Source: Methanomassiliicoccales archaeon UBA147 (GTDB lineage Archaea; Thermoplasmatota; Thermoplasmata; SG8-5). From it: 64,000 nucleotides of DNA. Location: the NCBI GenBank assembly GCA_002496385.1, contig DAJR01000023.1, positions 9,170-73,169 of the forward strand, in the 5' to 3' direction. A program made the translations under genes and the position numbers. The notes under the pieces are model-generated. The model did no database searches. It saw nothing but the letters and a program-made list of their open reading frames with translations, and was not told the DNA's origin. Below are positions 33,932-43,171 of this stretch, one piece after another (position 1 is the stretch's first letter; each line of letters starts with the position of its first letter).

Positions 33932-33954
33932 CATCTGCCATATTGAAACCCATC

Positions 33955-34821
33955 ATGAAAGTGCTGGTACTTGGTTTATATGGCATGCTTGGCCACAGAT
34001 TGGCCAAAGCCCTAGCCGAACGGCATGAGGTCTGGGGAACCTGCCGCAAGATGAAGGACATTGACATCATTTCTAGAGATAAGATAATAGAGAATGTCAA
34101 CGCCGATGACTTTCAGAGCGTTCTGGATGCAATAGACCGGGTCAAGCCCGACGTGGTCATCAACTGCATAGGTGTGATTAAGCAACTGAAGGCCGCAGAA
34201 GATGTGCAAATCAGCCTTGAGATTAATTCACTTTTCCCGCAGAAACTGGCCGTGGCCTGTGGAGCCTGTAATATCCGACTGATACACTTCAGCACGGACT
34301 GCGTTTTCTCCGGCCAGAAAGGGATGTATAGGGAAAGCGACGTACCGGATGCCACGGACATCTACGGCAAGACAAAATATTTGGGGGAGATCAAAGGCCA
34401 TAACTGCCTCACCATCAGGTCCTCCATCATCGGGCGCGAACTCGGCACGAAGAACGGGCTCCTGGAATGGTTCATAGCCAACAGGGGTAAGGCCGTGAAG
34501 GGATACCGCAAGGCCATATACTCCGGATTCACAACGTTGGAAATGGGGAACATCGTGAGCAGGATGATTGAAAAGCATCCGGGCCTTTCGGGGGTGTGGC
34601 AGGTATCTTCCAAGCCAATATCCAAATACGAATTGCTCAAACTCATCAACGATAAATTCGGCCTTGGCATCACCATCGAGCCATCTGATGAAGTCCACTG
34701 CGACCGGAGCCTCGACAGCTCAAAATTCACAAAGGAGACTGGCTACAAGGCTCCGAGTTGGGAGAGCATGATAGAATCAATATTAAAGGATGAAACAATG
34801 TACGAGGGTGTGAAAACATGA
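33955..34821 (+). CDS. RmlD-like NDP-sugar reductase
   Basis: 288 residues of the RmlD/WbjC type short-chain reductase: VLVLGLYGMLGHRLAKAL (NAD(P) loop), HFSTDCVFSGQKGMYRE with the catalytic Thr/Ser region, and DIYGKTKYLGE with the YxxxK pair. It lacks the C-terminal cupin of CapF-type enzymes. Together with the next two genes it matches the three-step route from UDP-GlcNAc to UDP-N-acetyl-L-amino-deoxysugars; enzymes of RmlD size act in the L-rhamnosamine/L-quinovosamine branch (WbvR type). That product is inferred. Confidence 0.82.
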   Translation: MKVLVLGLYGMLGHRLAKALAERHEVWGTCRKMKDIDIISRDKIIENVNADDFQSVLDAIDRVKPDVVINCIGVIKQLKAAEDVQISLEINSLFPQKLAVACGACNIRLIHFSTDCVFSGQKGMYRESDVPDATDIYGKTKYLGEIKGHNCLTIRSSIIGRELGTKNGLLEWFIANRGKAVKGYRKAIYSGFTTLEMGNIVSRMIEKHPGLSGVWQVSSKPISKYELLKLINDKFGLGITIEPSDEVHCDRSLDSSKFTKETGYKAPSWESMIESILKDETMYEGVKT

Positions 34822-35879
34822 TAATGGACGGCAAGCGAGTATTGATCACGGGCGGAACTGGCTCATTGGGAAAGGTACTGGTGAAGCGGCTATTATCGGG
34901 GGAATTGGGAACCCCGAAGCAGATTGTCGTGTTCTCAAGAGATGAGGCGAAACAGCATTTCATGCGGCTCAGTTACCTGGAAAATAAATCCGCGACCGAC
35001 GAGGTCATTTATGAGAACTTCAAGAATTTGCTCACTTTCAGAATCGGCGACGTGCGGGACTTCCACAGTGTCAGCAGCGTTGTGCGGGGGGCGGATGTCA
35101 TCTTCAACGCCGCGGCTCTGAAGCAGGTTCCTTCTTGCGAGTATTTTCCGTTCGAAGCGGTCCAGACCAACATTTGTGGCCCGGAGAACATCGTGCGCGC
35201 CATCAAGGAGAATGACCTAGATGTTGAGACTGTGGTGGGTATATCCACGGACAAGGCATGCAAGCCAGTGAACGTCATGGGCATGACGAAAGCACTCCAG
35301 GAGCGCGTTTTCCTGACCGCAAACCTCGATTGCAACGGCACAAGGTTCGTGTGCGTCAGATACGGGAATGTCCTGGCGTCTAGAGGGTCGGTGATACCGT
35401 TCTTCCACGAGCAGATACTGAAAGGGGGCCCTGTCACCATCACCACACCGGACATGACTCGGTTCCTGCTGAGCCTTGACCAGGCTGTGGACACAGTCTT
35501 CGCGGCTGTTAAAGAGGCAAAACCGGGTGAGACCTACATTCCGAGGGTGCCGTCGGCCAGAATTATGGATGTGGCAGATGCCCTGATTGAGAAGCGCAAG
35601 ATAAAGAAGGTCATCACGGGAGTGAGGCCAGGCGAGAAGATCCATGAGATACTCATAACCGAGGAGGAGATACACAGGACTATGGATAGGAAAAAATACT
35701 ATGCCATTGCCCCAATCCTGCCGGAGCTGGCATCCGTGAAAAATATCAAGCCGGTACTCAAGGACGAATTCAGTTCGAGAGATGACCTGATGAACACGAA
35801 ACAGGTGTACCAGTTATTGAAGAAGAACCGGCTCCTCGTAGGGGACGTGACAGGTGAAGTGGGAGAGGTGTTGCGTTGA
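34818..35879 (+). CDS. UDP-GlcNAc 4,6-dehydratase/5-epimerase (CapE/WbjB/FlaA1 type)
   Basis: 353 residues. NAD loop VLITGGTGSLGKVLVKRL; GVSTDK-type motif ISTDKACKPVNVMGMTK with D145, K146 and the M154-x3-K158 pair in place of the usual Tyr-x3-Lys, the altered triad known for this enzyme family. KQVPSCEYFPFEAVQTNI also fits. It takes UDP-GlcNAc to a 4-keto-6-deoxy sugar, usually with C5 inversion in the CapE group. Coupled by four-base overlaps on both sides to the reductase and the 2-epimerase. Confidence 0.9.
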   Translation: MIMDGKRVLITGGTGSLGKVLVKRLLSGELGTPKQIVVFSRDEAKQHFMRLSYLENKSATDEVIYENFKNLLTFRIGDVRDFHSVSSVVRGADVIFNAAALKQVPSCEYFPFEAVQTNICGPENIVRAIKENDLDVETVVGISTDKACKPVNVMGMTKALQERVFLTANLDCNGTRFVCVRYGNVLASRGSVIPFFHEQILKGGPVTITTPDMTRFLLSLDQAVDTVFAAVKEAKPGETYIPRVPSARIMDVADALIEKRKIKKVITGVRPGEKIHEILITEEEIHRTMDRKKYYAIAPILPELASVKNIKPVLKDEFSSRDDLMNTKQVYQLLKKNRLLVGDVTGEVGEVLR

Positions 35880-36946
35880 AGGTTTTGACTGTTCTTGGCA
35901 CCAGGCCGGAAATCATACGGCTGAGCAGAGTGATTGGCAAGCTGGATCAGAGTGCCGACCATGTGCTTGTCCATACCGGCCAGAACTATGACAAGAACCT
36001 TGATGATATCTTTTTCAAGCAGCTCAATGTCAGAAAGCCGGATTATTATCTCGGTGCCAAAGGCAGCTTTGCGGAGCAGGTCGGGATCATCCTGAAAGGC
36101 ATGGAAAGCGCCCTGACCAAGGAAAAGCCGGACAAGGTGCTGGCACTGGGGGACACAAACAGCGCGCTTTCTGTCATTGTGGCCAAGCGCATGGGCATTC
36201 CTGTCTACCACATGGAAGCCGGCAACCGATGTTACGATGACCGCGTCCCTGAGGAAGTGAACCGCCGAATAATCGACCATTCCAGCGACATACTCATGCC
36301 CTACACCGAGCGCAGCCGCATGAACCTCCTGCTGGAGGGCATCCAGGGCGAGCGGATATTCGTGACAGGAAACCCCATAAAAGAGGTACTGGACCATTAT
36401 CAGAAGAAGATAGATTCAAGCAAGGCCATCCAGACATTCGGCCTGAATAAAGGCAAATATTTCCTGGCTACGCTCCACAGGGCGGAAAATGTCGATGTGC
36501 CTGAGCGCCTGGATAATTTCGTCAAGGCGTTCAATGCACTTGCATCCACATACAAAGTGCCGATAATCTGGAGCGTTCACCCCCATACCCGGAAAAGACT
36601 GCAGAAGAGGAAGCTGGACAAGCGCATCATGGCCATCGAGCCTCTGGGCCTGTTCGATTTCATCAACCTGGAGAAAAATGCCATCTGCGTGCTGACGGAC
36701 TCGGGCACGGTCCAAGAGGAATGCTGCATCTTCAAAGTGCCGAACGTTACCCTCAGGGATGTCACGGAAAGGCCGGAAACCATTGAGGTGGGCAGTAATA
36801 TATTAAGCGGCTCTGAACCGGGAAAAATCCGAAAATGCGTTGAACTGGCCCTCGAAAATCCTTGTAACTGGGCTCCACCGAAGGAATACCTGGTGCCTGA
36901 CGTTAGCTCAGCAGTCATGAACATATTAACTGGCTACAAGCGGTGA
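35876..36946 (+). CDS. UDP-N-acetylglucosamine 2-epimerase, non-hydrolysing (WecB/CapG type)
   Basis: 356 residues starting at TTG 35876, which overlaps the dehydratase stop and follows GGGAGAGGTG. Landmarks: HTGQNYDKNLDDIFF, the substrate loop MEAGNRCYDDRVPEEVNRRI, LHRAENVD, and TDSGTVQEECCIF. In this three-gene set it would invert C2 of the UDP-6-deoxy-L-amino sugar as the last step. An alternative is plain UDP-GlcNAc to UDP-ManNAc conversion. Confidence 0.9.
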   Translation: MKVLTVLGTRPEIIRLSRVIGKLDQSADHVLVHTGQNYDKNLDDIFFKQLNVRKPDYYLGAKGSFAEQVGIILKGMESALTKEKPDKVLALGDTNSALSVIVAKRMGIPVYHMEAGNRCYDDRVPEEVNRRIIDHSSDILMPYTERSRMNLLLEGIQGERIFVTGNPIKEVLDHYQKKIDSSKAIQTFGLNKGKYFLATLHRAENVDVPERLDNFVKAFNALASTYKVPIIWSVHPHTRKRLQKRKLDKRIMAIEPLGLFDFINLEKNAICVLTDSGTVQEECCIFKVPNVTLRDVTERPETIEVGSNILSGSEPGKIRKCVELALENPCNWAPPKEYLVPDVSSAVMNILTGYKR

Positions 36947-36950
36947 TAAT

Positions 36951-38474
36951 TTGGCGGAGAAACAACCGCTCGTTTCAATAATAATTCCTGTCTACAACGG
37001 TTCGGATTATTTGGGAGAAGCCATAAACAGCGCATTGGCCCAGACATATAAGAATATCGAGATTATCGTCATCAACGACGGTTCCAACGATGGCGGAAAG
37101 ACCGAGAAAGTTGCCAAATCGTTCGGGGATAGGATTCGATACATAAGCAAGGAAAATGGGGGGGTGGCATCGGCGCTGAATGCCGGGATTAAGGCATCCA
37201 GAGGAGAATACATATCCTGGCTCAGCCATGATGACATGTATGACACAAATAAGATAGAGGTTCAAATTAATTTTCTAGTCAATAAAGGATACCAAAATGT
37301 AGTGATATTTTCCGATTATGAAATTATCGATGATAAATCGGTGCATATTAGAACACAGAGTATCGACCCAAAATTTTTAAAATCCATATACCTTACCATT
37401 TTATCAACATCTATCAATGGATGTTCAATGCTTATCCCGAGAGATTGCTTTATGATTGCTGGCAATTTCAATGAAACACTTAAAACAGTGCAAGATAATG
37501 AAATGTGGCTTCGAATTGCATCGAAAAATATAAAATTCGAATACCTCCCAGTAAGTTTGATTAAATCTCGGGTACATCCCAACCAAACAAGCGTAAAGAT
37601 TAGCGATTTTCATCAGAAGGAGAAGGACGTATTTTATCTTTGGGCTATCGACATAATACAAGGTGAAGTGAAAATAATTTTCAATGAATTAGAAGATATT
37701 GTCTTATCTAAAAAGTGCTTTAACGCCCATAGAGAGTTGATGAAAAAATGTGGAAGTGGGGAACGAAAGCTTAAGAGAGTTAATAGCATCTTCAAACATC
37801 TTGCTGCCAGATGTGGACTTCTTGATATTGCGCTTAAAGCCCAGATTGCCTTTAATTTTTCTCCGACCGAAAACAGCAAATTCACTACGTCTTCAGATTA
37901 TTGGGAGACAAGATATGCCAATGGCTGTTGCTCGGGTGGGGGATCATACGGCAAGTTGGCGATATACAAAGCGAATATTATTAATTCCTTCGTTAAAAAA
38001 TATTCAATACAAAGTGTTATTGAACTTGGCTGCGGAGATGGGAATCAATTGTCATATTATGTATTTTCAAGGTATATTGGGATTGACGTGTCCGAGACTG
38101 CAATCACATTATGCAAGAACAAGTTCAAAGAGGATAAAACAAAAGAATTTCATTTATATTCACACTTTTTCAATGAGATGGAAAAACAAAAAGCGGAATT
38201 ATCATTGTCTATCGATGTATTATATCACCTTGTAGAGGAGGAAGTATTCTCATCATATATCAATAACCTATTCAGATGTTCTGACAAATTTGTTATTATT
38301 TATTCGACCAACTTCAGTAAAAAGCAAGATGCTAAACATCACGTTGACCGTGAGATTGTTTCCTATATCGAGAAGACAATTGTTGATTTTAAATTAATTG
38401 AGCAGATTGAAAATCATTACAAAGGCCCGGAAACAATGTCAGACTTTTTCATCTATAAGAAAATTGAAGCTTAG
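36951..38474 (+). CDS. GT2 glycosyltransferase fused to SAM methyltransferase
   Basis: 507 residues from TTG 36951, four bases after the previous stop and just after a GGTGAT site; no ATG or GTG near the N-terminus. Residues 1-230 are GT2 (SIIIPVYNGSDYLGEAINSA, VINDGSNDGG, SWLSHDDMYD). Residues about 315-500 are a class I methyltransferase with VIELGCGDGNQLSYY. A sugar could thus be added and methylated by one chain. From about 37250 on the DNA becomes clearly AT-richer than the upstream genes, suggesting different ancestry of the downstream part. Confidence 0.87.
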   Translation: MAEKQPLVSIIIPVYNGSDYLGEAINSALAQTYKNIEIIVINDGSNDGGKTEKVAKSFGDRIRYISKENGGVASALNAGIKASRGEYISWLSHDDMYDTNKIEVQINFLVNKGYQNVVIFSDYEIIDDKSVHIRTQSIDPKFLKSIYLTILSTSINGCSMLIPRDCFMIAGNFNETLKTVQDNEMWLRIASKNIKFEYLPVSLIKSRVHPNQTSVKISDFHQKEKDVFYLWAIDIIQGEVKIIFNELEDIVLSKKCFNAHRELMKKCGSGERKLKRVNSIFKHLAARCGLLDIALKAQIAFNFSPTENSKFTTSSDYWETRYANGCCSGGGSYGKLAIYKANIINSFVKKYSIQSVIELGCGDGNQLSYYVFSRYIGIDVSETAITLCKNKFKEDKTKEFHLYSHFFNEMEKQKAELSLSIDVLYHLVEEEVFSSYINNLFRCSDKFVIIYSTNFSKKQDAKHHVDREIVSYIEKTIVDFKLIEQIENHYKGPETMSDFFIYKKIEA

Positions 38475-38510
38475 ATTGACAAGTTGAATTGAGGATGTTA
38501 CTGGACCGGA

Positions 38511-39659
38511 TTATTTGATATGCAGATTATAAATATCGATTTCCTTATTGACGGTATTCTTCCAATCCATTTTTATTGCCATATTGCGCAGTGCTGTCCT
38601 GTCCCAGTTATGATTCAATGTGTCCACAACGGCCTTGGCGAAACGGGTCTCAAAACCATCTCCATCGGGGACAATGACGCCGCCCTCCGCTATAACCTCA
38701 GGTATTCCGCCGCAGTTACTGCCAACAACAGGCACGCCACATGCCTGTGCTTCCAATACTACGCAGCCAAATCCCTCTTTCCTGCTTGGCAATATCAACA
38801 CATCCATCGCATTGATGTAATTTGGTATGTGGCTGGGTGGAACAATGCCCGTGAATTTCACTTTTATGTTCAATTCATTACATCTATCTGCAATGGATTT
38901 TCGTAGGTCTCCGTCTCCGACGACCAGGAACTCCACATCCTTCCGCTTCCCCCGGATCTTTTGAAAAATCTCGGGAAGCTTGTCTGCCCTTTTCACTTCT
39001 TTTAGATTGCCTACATAGCCTACCACTTTCTTGGACAAGGCAAGCTCTGTTTTTTTCATTTCTTTATCTTGAATTGTGAAATGGCTTGTGTCCACGCCGT
39101 TTGAAATCACGACAGCGTTTTCTCCAGAATAGCCAAGGTCCTTGGCTGCTTTCAACAGGGACTTGCTCACAAAAATCACTCTGTCGGCCTCTCTTAGAAC
39201 GGAAACGGTCATCGCCCTGACAGAATGGTCCAGCTGCGGATATGTATGTATGTCAGAACCATGGCATGTGATTACCAGGGGAAGGCCTGTTCTCCGGCTC
39301 AGGGCGGTTCCCACGCATCCTTCTGGGTATGGAATGTGGCAGTGAATCAAATCATACTTTGAAAAATCAACTTTCGATAGAATGATATCGGCGAATTTCT
39401 CGCACATCTGCTTTCGGTATTTTACCGGATTGCGTCTTCTCCTGAAGGCATCCTTCAGGCCGATTCTATAGGTGAAACCCGTCCATGTGACCCCCTCTTT
39501 TATGATTTTCTCTTTCTCTCCCTGAACGATACCCCTGCCCAGCATCTTATGAATCAACGCGTATATTGGTTCATGGTTCATAATTAAAAAATGCACATCG
39601 CAAGCCAGCCCCTGAGAGCGCAGTTGCTTAATCCGCGGGGTGATGAATGCTTCTTTCAT
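38511..39659 (-). CDS. GT4 glycosyltransferase, start uncertain
   Basis: 382 residues from ATG 39659. GT-B features: ITCHGSDIHTYPQLDHSVRA, VISNGVDTSHF, VGYVGNLKEVKRADKL, and the donor-site segment PSRKEGFGCVVLEAQACGVP. ATG 39659 leaves out the first beta-strand: the codons upstream encode RIFYVSQERPTPDNP in frame back to a TAA at 39714-39716, yet contain no ATG, GTG or TTG. CTG 39710, seven bases after GGGGG, is a possible start and would overlap the upstream amidotransferase gene by eight bases. Probably co-transcribed with that gene. Confidence 0.85.
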   Translation of the reverse strand: MKEAFITPRIKQLRSQGLACDVHFLIMNHEPIYALIHKMLGRGIVQGEKEKIIKEGVTWTGFTYRIGLKDAFRRRRNPVKYRKQMCEKFADIILSKVDFSKYDLIHCHIPYPEGCVGTALSRRTGLPLVITCHGSDIHTYPQLDHSVRAMTVSVLREADRVIFVSKSLLKAAKDLGYSGENAVVISNGVDTSHFTIQDKEMKKTELALSKKVVGYVGNLKEVKRADKLPEIFQKIRGKRKDVEFLVVGDGDLRKSIADRCNELNIKVKFTGIVPPSHIPNYINAMDVLILPSRKEGFGCVVLEAQACGVPVVGSNCGGIPEVIAEGGVIVPDGDGFETRFAKAVVDTLNHNWDRTALRNMAIKMDWKNTVNKEIDIYNLHIK

Positions 39660-39702
39660 CGGGTTGTCTGGTGTTGGGCGCTCTTGAGAAACGTAGAATA
39701 TC

Positions 39703-40848
39703 CTAACCAGAACTTAACCCCCGCTTGATTTTGCTCAGCAACCTCATTGCTTTCCCATTTTGTCCAATGGAGGAAGAGTGAGGGTAATCAAGGATGGTTT
39801 TCTTGGGTAAATTCATAATTTCGTTAAATTCATCCAGCGTAAGGTTTAATTTTTCCGCGACATAATTAATCTCATCTTTTATCTTGTCTTTATCATAAGG
39901 GCTCTTTTCTAGTTCGCGCAATGCATCTTGGCGTCTCATCTGGCCAGCCACTATCAGGCTCGAAAAGAACATCCTGCGCTTGTCGAAGCCGAATTTGGTA
40001 GGTAGTATGTATGTTTGGAAAAATTTCGTGTATGTGGATTCGAGATGTTTCCCGCCGTAATCCTTCCAATCCAGTTTGGCGGCTATCTCCTTCTTAGCCT
40101 TGTCCTTGTCATAATCCACATAATCCAGGAAGTGCACCCATTTAATGTTCAATGTCTTCCTATAGTAGTCCTGTTTTTTGGTATCCATATGAGGGAAAGT
40201 TTTAAGCTCCTTGGTGCCGAATTGTTGTTGAACTGCTGAGATGTATTCCCAATCCATGTGGCCCCGGGACCATGCGGGAGGAAGAATCGATTCGGTAACA
40301 TGGTTTGTTCCTGCAAGGATGAATTTCAGGCTCTCCTTCTCAGCCATTTCAAACATTATGGACTGCATTGCATGATCAGATGGGATTTCCGAGTCCGGGG
40401 TTGATGCCTTTAGGAAAGAAAGCTGGAGATCCCTGAACTCCTCCCAATCTGCGACAATGGTCCGCATCTCGATGCCCAGCTTCTTGCATACGGTTTCCAT
40501 GTTGTGGACTGCTATATCTGTGTTCCAACCATTGTCAACATGAATTGCCAGCGGATTGAGGTCAAGTTGCCTGGCCAGGTATGCGGTGTATGTGCTGTCA
40601 ACCCCGCCGCTTACGCCGAGGATGCAATCGTATGATTTCCCTTTTCCGTCCTCCTTGATCTTTTTTACCAACCTATCAAGTTCTTGCTTCTTCTTCTCTT
40701 TGCTCAAAGAAAGGGGGGGTTTCGAGAGGATATTTAATGAATCGGTGCAATGGTTGCAATGCCCTTGCCTGTCAAAGACAATGTCGGGATTTGATGTATC
40801 CATCACACATCGTGTGCATATCTGATATTCACGTGTTTTCTTCTTCAT
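39703..40848 (-). CDS. N-acetyl sugar amidotransferase (WbpG/PseA type)
   Basis: 381 residues. N-terminal zinc-knuckle cysteines CTRCVMD and CNHC, then the PP-loop GVSGGVDSTY (S80) that binds ATP; the rest (AGTNHVTESILPPAW, DWKDYGGKHLES) matches the WbpG/PseA/LegI family, which turns acetamido into acetamidino groups on surface sugars. WbpG needs ammonia from HisH- and HisF-like partners; none is present in this window. Base composition is on the AT-rich side. A TATA box at 40871-40880 fits a leaderless start. Confidence 0.9.
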   Translation of the reverse strand: MKKKTREYQICTRCVMDTSNPDIVFDRQGHCNHCTDSLNILSKPPLSLSKEKKKQELDRLVKKIKEDGKGKSYDCILGVSGGVDSTYTAYLARQLDLNPLAIHVDNGWNTDIAVHNMETVCKKLGIEMRTIVADWEEFRDLQLSFLKASTPDSEIPSDHAMQSIMFEMAEKESLKFILAGTNHVTESILPPAWSRGHMDWEYISAVQQQFGTKELKTFPHMDTKKQDYYRKTLNIKWVHFLDYVDYDKDKAKKEIAAKLDWKDYGGKHLESTYTKFFQTYILPTKFGFDKRRMFFSSLIVAGQMRRQDALRELEKSPYDKDKIKDEINYVAEKLNLTLDEFNEIMNLPKKTILDYPHSSSIGQNGKAMRLLSKIKRGLSSG

Positions 40849-40870
40849 GCAAATACACAGAATTATTGAT

Positions 40871-40880
40871 ATTTATATCT
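40871..40880 (-). promoter_or_regulatory. TATA box of amidotransferase gene
   Basis: AGATATAAAT on the minus strand is centred about 28 nt upstream of ATG 40848, matching a leaderless start. Confidence 0.5.
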
Positions 40881-40993
40881 ATCGATTATTGAAACATGTT
40901 GATGGGATGACAACTGCACATTGTGGGATAGATGTGATGGGTGAGAAAACCCATGGAAATTGTTATTTAGTTATTCATCATTACGATAAATTA

Positions 40994-42010
40994 ATGGTTA
41001 AAGCAACAAAGGCGATCAGTGAATTCCTAATTAATTCAGCGAATCTAATCAAGTATCGGAATGATGTTGCTCGAAACGACCCGGAAAACCTCAGTGTTTT
41101 CACGACCAATAGATGCAACCTCTCATGCTTTTACTGCAGCCGCAATGTCTCAGACGATTCAACAGGTTCATCCAATCGTTACGATGATAAAAGCGATTTT
41201 AAAAATCAGGACCTGACAATGATTCTTCAGAAGTATCCCGGAATTCAACATGTCTCTTTTGTGGGCATCGGTGAACCGTTTTTGAATAAGGACTTGCTGA
41301 AGATGGCTGAACAGGTGAAAAAAAGCGGCAGGACTACCTCGGTGATTACCAATGGGACCCTGTTGCACAACTTCCGGGGAAAAATCGGATCTCATTTTGA
41401 CTACATATCAATCAGCTTACACGGCTTAACCGCAAAGGAATTAACCGATGTCTCTGGGGCCCCTGAAACCACATTCCGGCAATTCATGGATAATGTTGAA
41501 AATCTGGTGAAGGAAGAGAAGGAAAAATTTCCGGAATTAAAAATCCGGGCCTCGGTGGTCTATCTCAAAGAAAATCGAGAACGTGTTATTCAGGCAGCAG
41601 AGTTTTGCATAAAACATGGAATTACAGAAATAGATGTTCAGAATTACTTGCCGATAGGCGTTGATGAAGGCAAGAACTGTGTATTCGATGATGAAAAGGA
41701 CCATATCCTGTTCATGAAAAAAATTTCAAATGAATATCGAAAAAAACTTAATGTAAACATGCCCGTTTTAATTAAACGCAATGTTAACCGAATAAAATGG
41801 GGCTGCCAATCCTTTTACAGAACCCTGAGGGTCGATGGCTTGGGGCAGATAAGCGGGTGCACGCGCATACTTCCGCCATCACCCAAGAACGGCAACATTC
41901 ACAAAGAGATGGATGTGTGGAATAACGAATACTATAAAGATATGAGACGAAAATTTCGTACCAAGAAAGATATTCCTGAAACGTGTAGATTTTGCCCAGA
42001 TGCACAATAG
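40994..42010 (+). CDS. Radical SAM/SPASM-like protein in glycan island
   Basis: 338 residues from ATG 40994. The cluster motif CNLSCFYC is near residue 37; GIGEPFLNKDL and SISLHGLTAKELTDVSG are typical radical SAM strands. The C-terminal CxxxF...SGCTRI and CRFCPDA cysteines suggest a partial SPASM/auxiliary cluster domain. Earlier in-frame starts (40847, 40907) would run into the divergent promoter; a TATTTAG box about 30 nt before 40994 supports the shorter form. It may modify a sugar, lipid or peptide; substrate unknown. Confidence 0.82.
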   Translation: MVKATKAISEFLINSANLIKYRNDVARNDPENLSVFTTNRCNLSCFYCSRNVSDDSTGSSNRYDDKSDFKNQDLTMILQKYPGIQHVSFVGIGEPFLNKDLLKMAEQVKKSGRTTSVITNGTLLHNFRGKIGSHFDYISISLHGLTAKELTDVSGAPETTFRQFMDNVENLVKEEKEKFPELKIRASVVYLKENRERVIQAAEFCIKHGITEIDVQNYLPIGVDEGKNCVFDDEKDHILFMKKISNEYRKKLNVNMPVLIKRNVNRIKWGCQSFYRTLRVDGLGQISGCTRILPPSPKNGNIHKEMDVWNNEYYKDMRRKFRTKKDIPETCRFCPDAQ

Positions 42011-42033
42011 GAGAATTATAAGAGGATTAAATA

Positions 42034-43140
42034 TCAGTTAACTATCCCCAAAAATTTTTTAAAAAAGGAAATCCTCTGATTCTCCTTCTCTCCAAGATGA
42101 ATGTGCAAGATTTCGCTTCGTTCCACCCTTTTTCCCATCCGGGCGAGTGTGAATTTCTCGATTGTGTCCAGGCTGTCTTCCACATTCGTTGGCGCATTCG
42201 GGAGCTGCAGCAGAAACGGAGCCCCATCAGGAAAATCTGTGTCCTTGTATCCCAGTATCGTGGGCAGCCCGTGTGCCAGATACTCCCGGACTTTCAAAGG
42301 GCTTGCTTCGTTCATGTTCTTGCGGTGCAATGCTAAAGTAGCGATTGCCACATCTGATTTTGATAATATGTCAGAATATTTTTCGTTGTTAAGATGGCCA
42401 TGAAAATGCATGTTCGTAGGGGGCGCAACAACCTCGCTGGCAGTCACGCCCACAAGTTCAAATTGCCAGGTCGGATAATGTTTGGCAATCACACAAATTT
42501 TATCAATTCCATGCCACGATTGTCCCGGAGTCCCCATAAAAAATAATCTTGGCGAGTTGTTGTTTGGAGCTTGTGATGGTGAGATTTTGTCTATATCGAT
42601 TCCGTTGGATATCACCACACCCAGTTTTTTATACCTTGAGAAATAAATTTTCAGTTCATTACTTAGAAAGACGAAACCGCTGAGGCGGCTATAAAATCGA
42701 TTACGGGAAAATAGATAGTAGATGAACCTAATGTATTGTTTTTGTTTCAGCAAATATGATTTTATCTCCGCGTAGTCATCCGAATTAATCTCCATGATAG
42801 ATGGAAATTCGGAAACAATCCTGTTGATGAACGGATAAGGCCAAGAAAATCGCAAATACAGCATATCTGGTTTCCACGGAAGGATTTTTTCAAGGAGTAA
42901 ATTACGGTTCATCTTGTCCGAGAATTTTTGAGTTAACGTAATTTCAACGTTTAAATCACTCAGACCGCTCCAGCACTCCTTGCTTTGGGCTGCAACAAAT
43001 AATTTAGCTTCGTGTCCTTTAGTTATCCAGTAATGCATTTGCGCAGCAATCTTCTTCAGTACGCCCGTTTCCTGATTGACATCCTCGCATATCACATAGG
43101 CGATTCTTAAGCCTCTAGGCATGCCATTCGATTTGTTCAT
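42034..43140 (-). CDS. GT4-like glycosyltransferase
   Basis: 368 residues of GT-B fold: IAYVICEDVNQETGVLKKI at the N-terminus, VVISNGIDIDKIS, LFFMGTPGQSWHGIDKI and the donor-site region PLKVREYLAHGLPTILGY. The usual GT4 EGFGxxxxEAMA motif is replaced by EASPLKVREYLAHG, a variant common in surface-glycan clusters. Stands alone on the minus strand, convergent with the radical SAM gene. A strong TATA box precedes it. Confidence 0.85.
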   Translation of the reverse strand: MNKSNGMPRGLRIAYVICEDVNQETGVLKKIAAQMHYWITKGHEAKLFVAAQSKECWSGLSDLNVEITLTQKFSDKMNRNLLLEKILPWKPDMLYLRFSWPYPFINRIVSEFPSIMEINSDDYAEIKSYLLKQKQYIRFIYYLFSRNRFYSRLSGFVFLSNELKIYFSRYKKLGVVISNGIDIDKISPSQAPNNNSPRLFFMGTPGQSWHGIDKICVIAKHYPTWQFELVGVTASEVVAPPTNMHFHGHLNNEKYSDILSKSDVAIATLALHRKNMNEASPLKVREYLAHGLPTILGYKDTDFPDGAPFLLQLPNAPTNVEDSLDTIEKFTLARMGKRVERSEILHIHLGEKENQRISFFKKFLGIVN

Positions 43141-43157
43141 TCTTTAGTGCAACCGAT

Positions 43158-43171
43158 TTTATATATATATG
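43158..43171 (-). promoter_or_regulatory. TATA box of GT4-like gene; spacer to 43338
   Basis: The run ATATATATATAAAA on the minus strand is centred about 25 nt from ATG 43140. The rest of the 198-nt divergent spacer shows no gene; TTATTATATCG at about 43260 may serve the plus-strand gene, which has its own GGAGG site. Confidence 0.5.
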
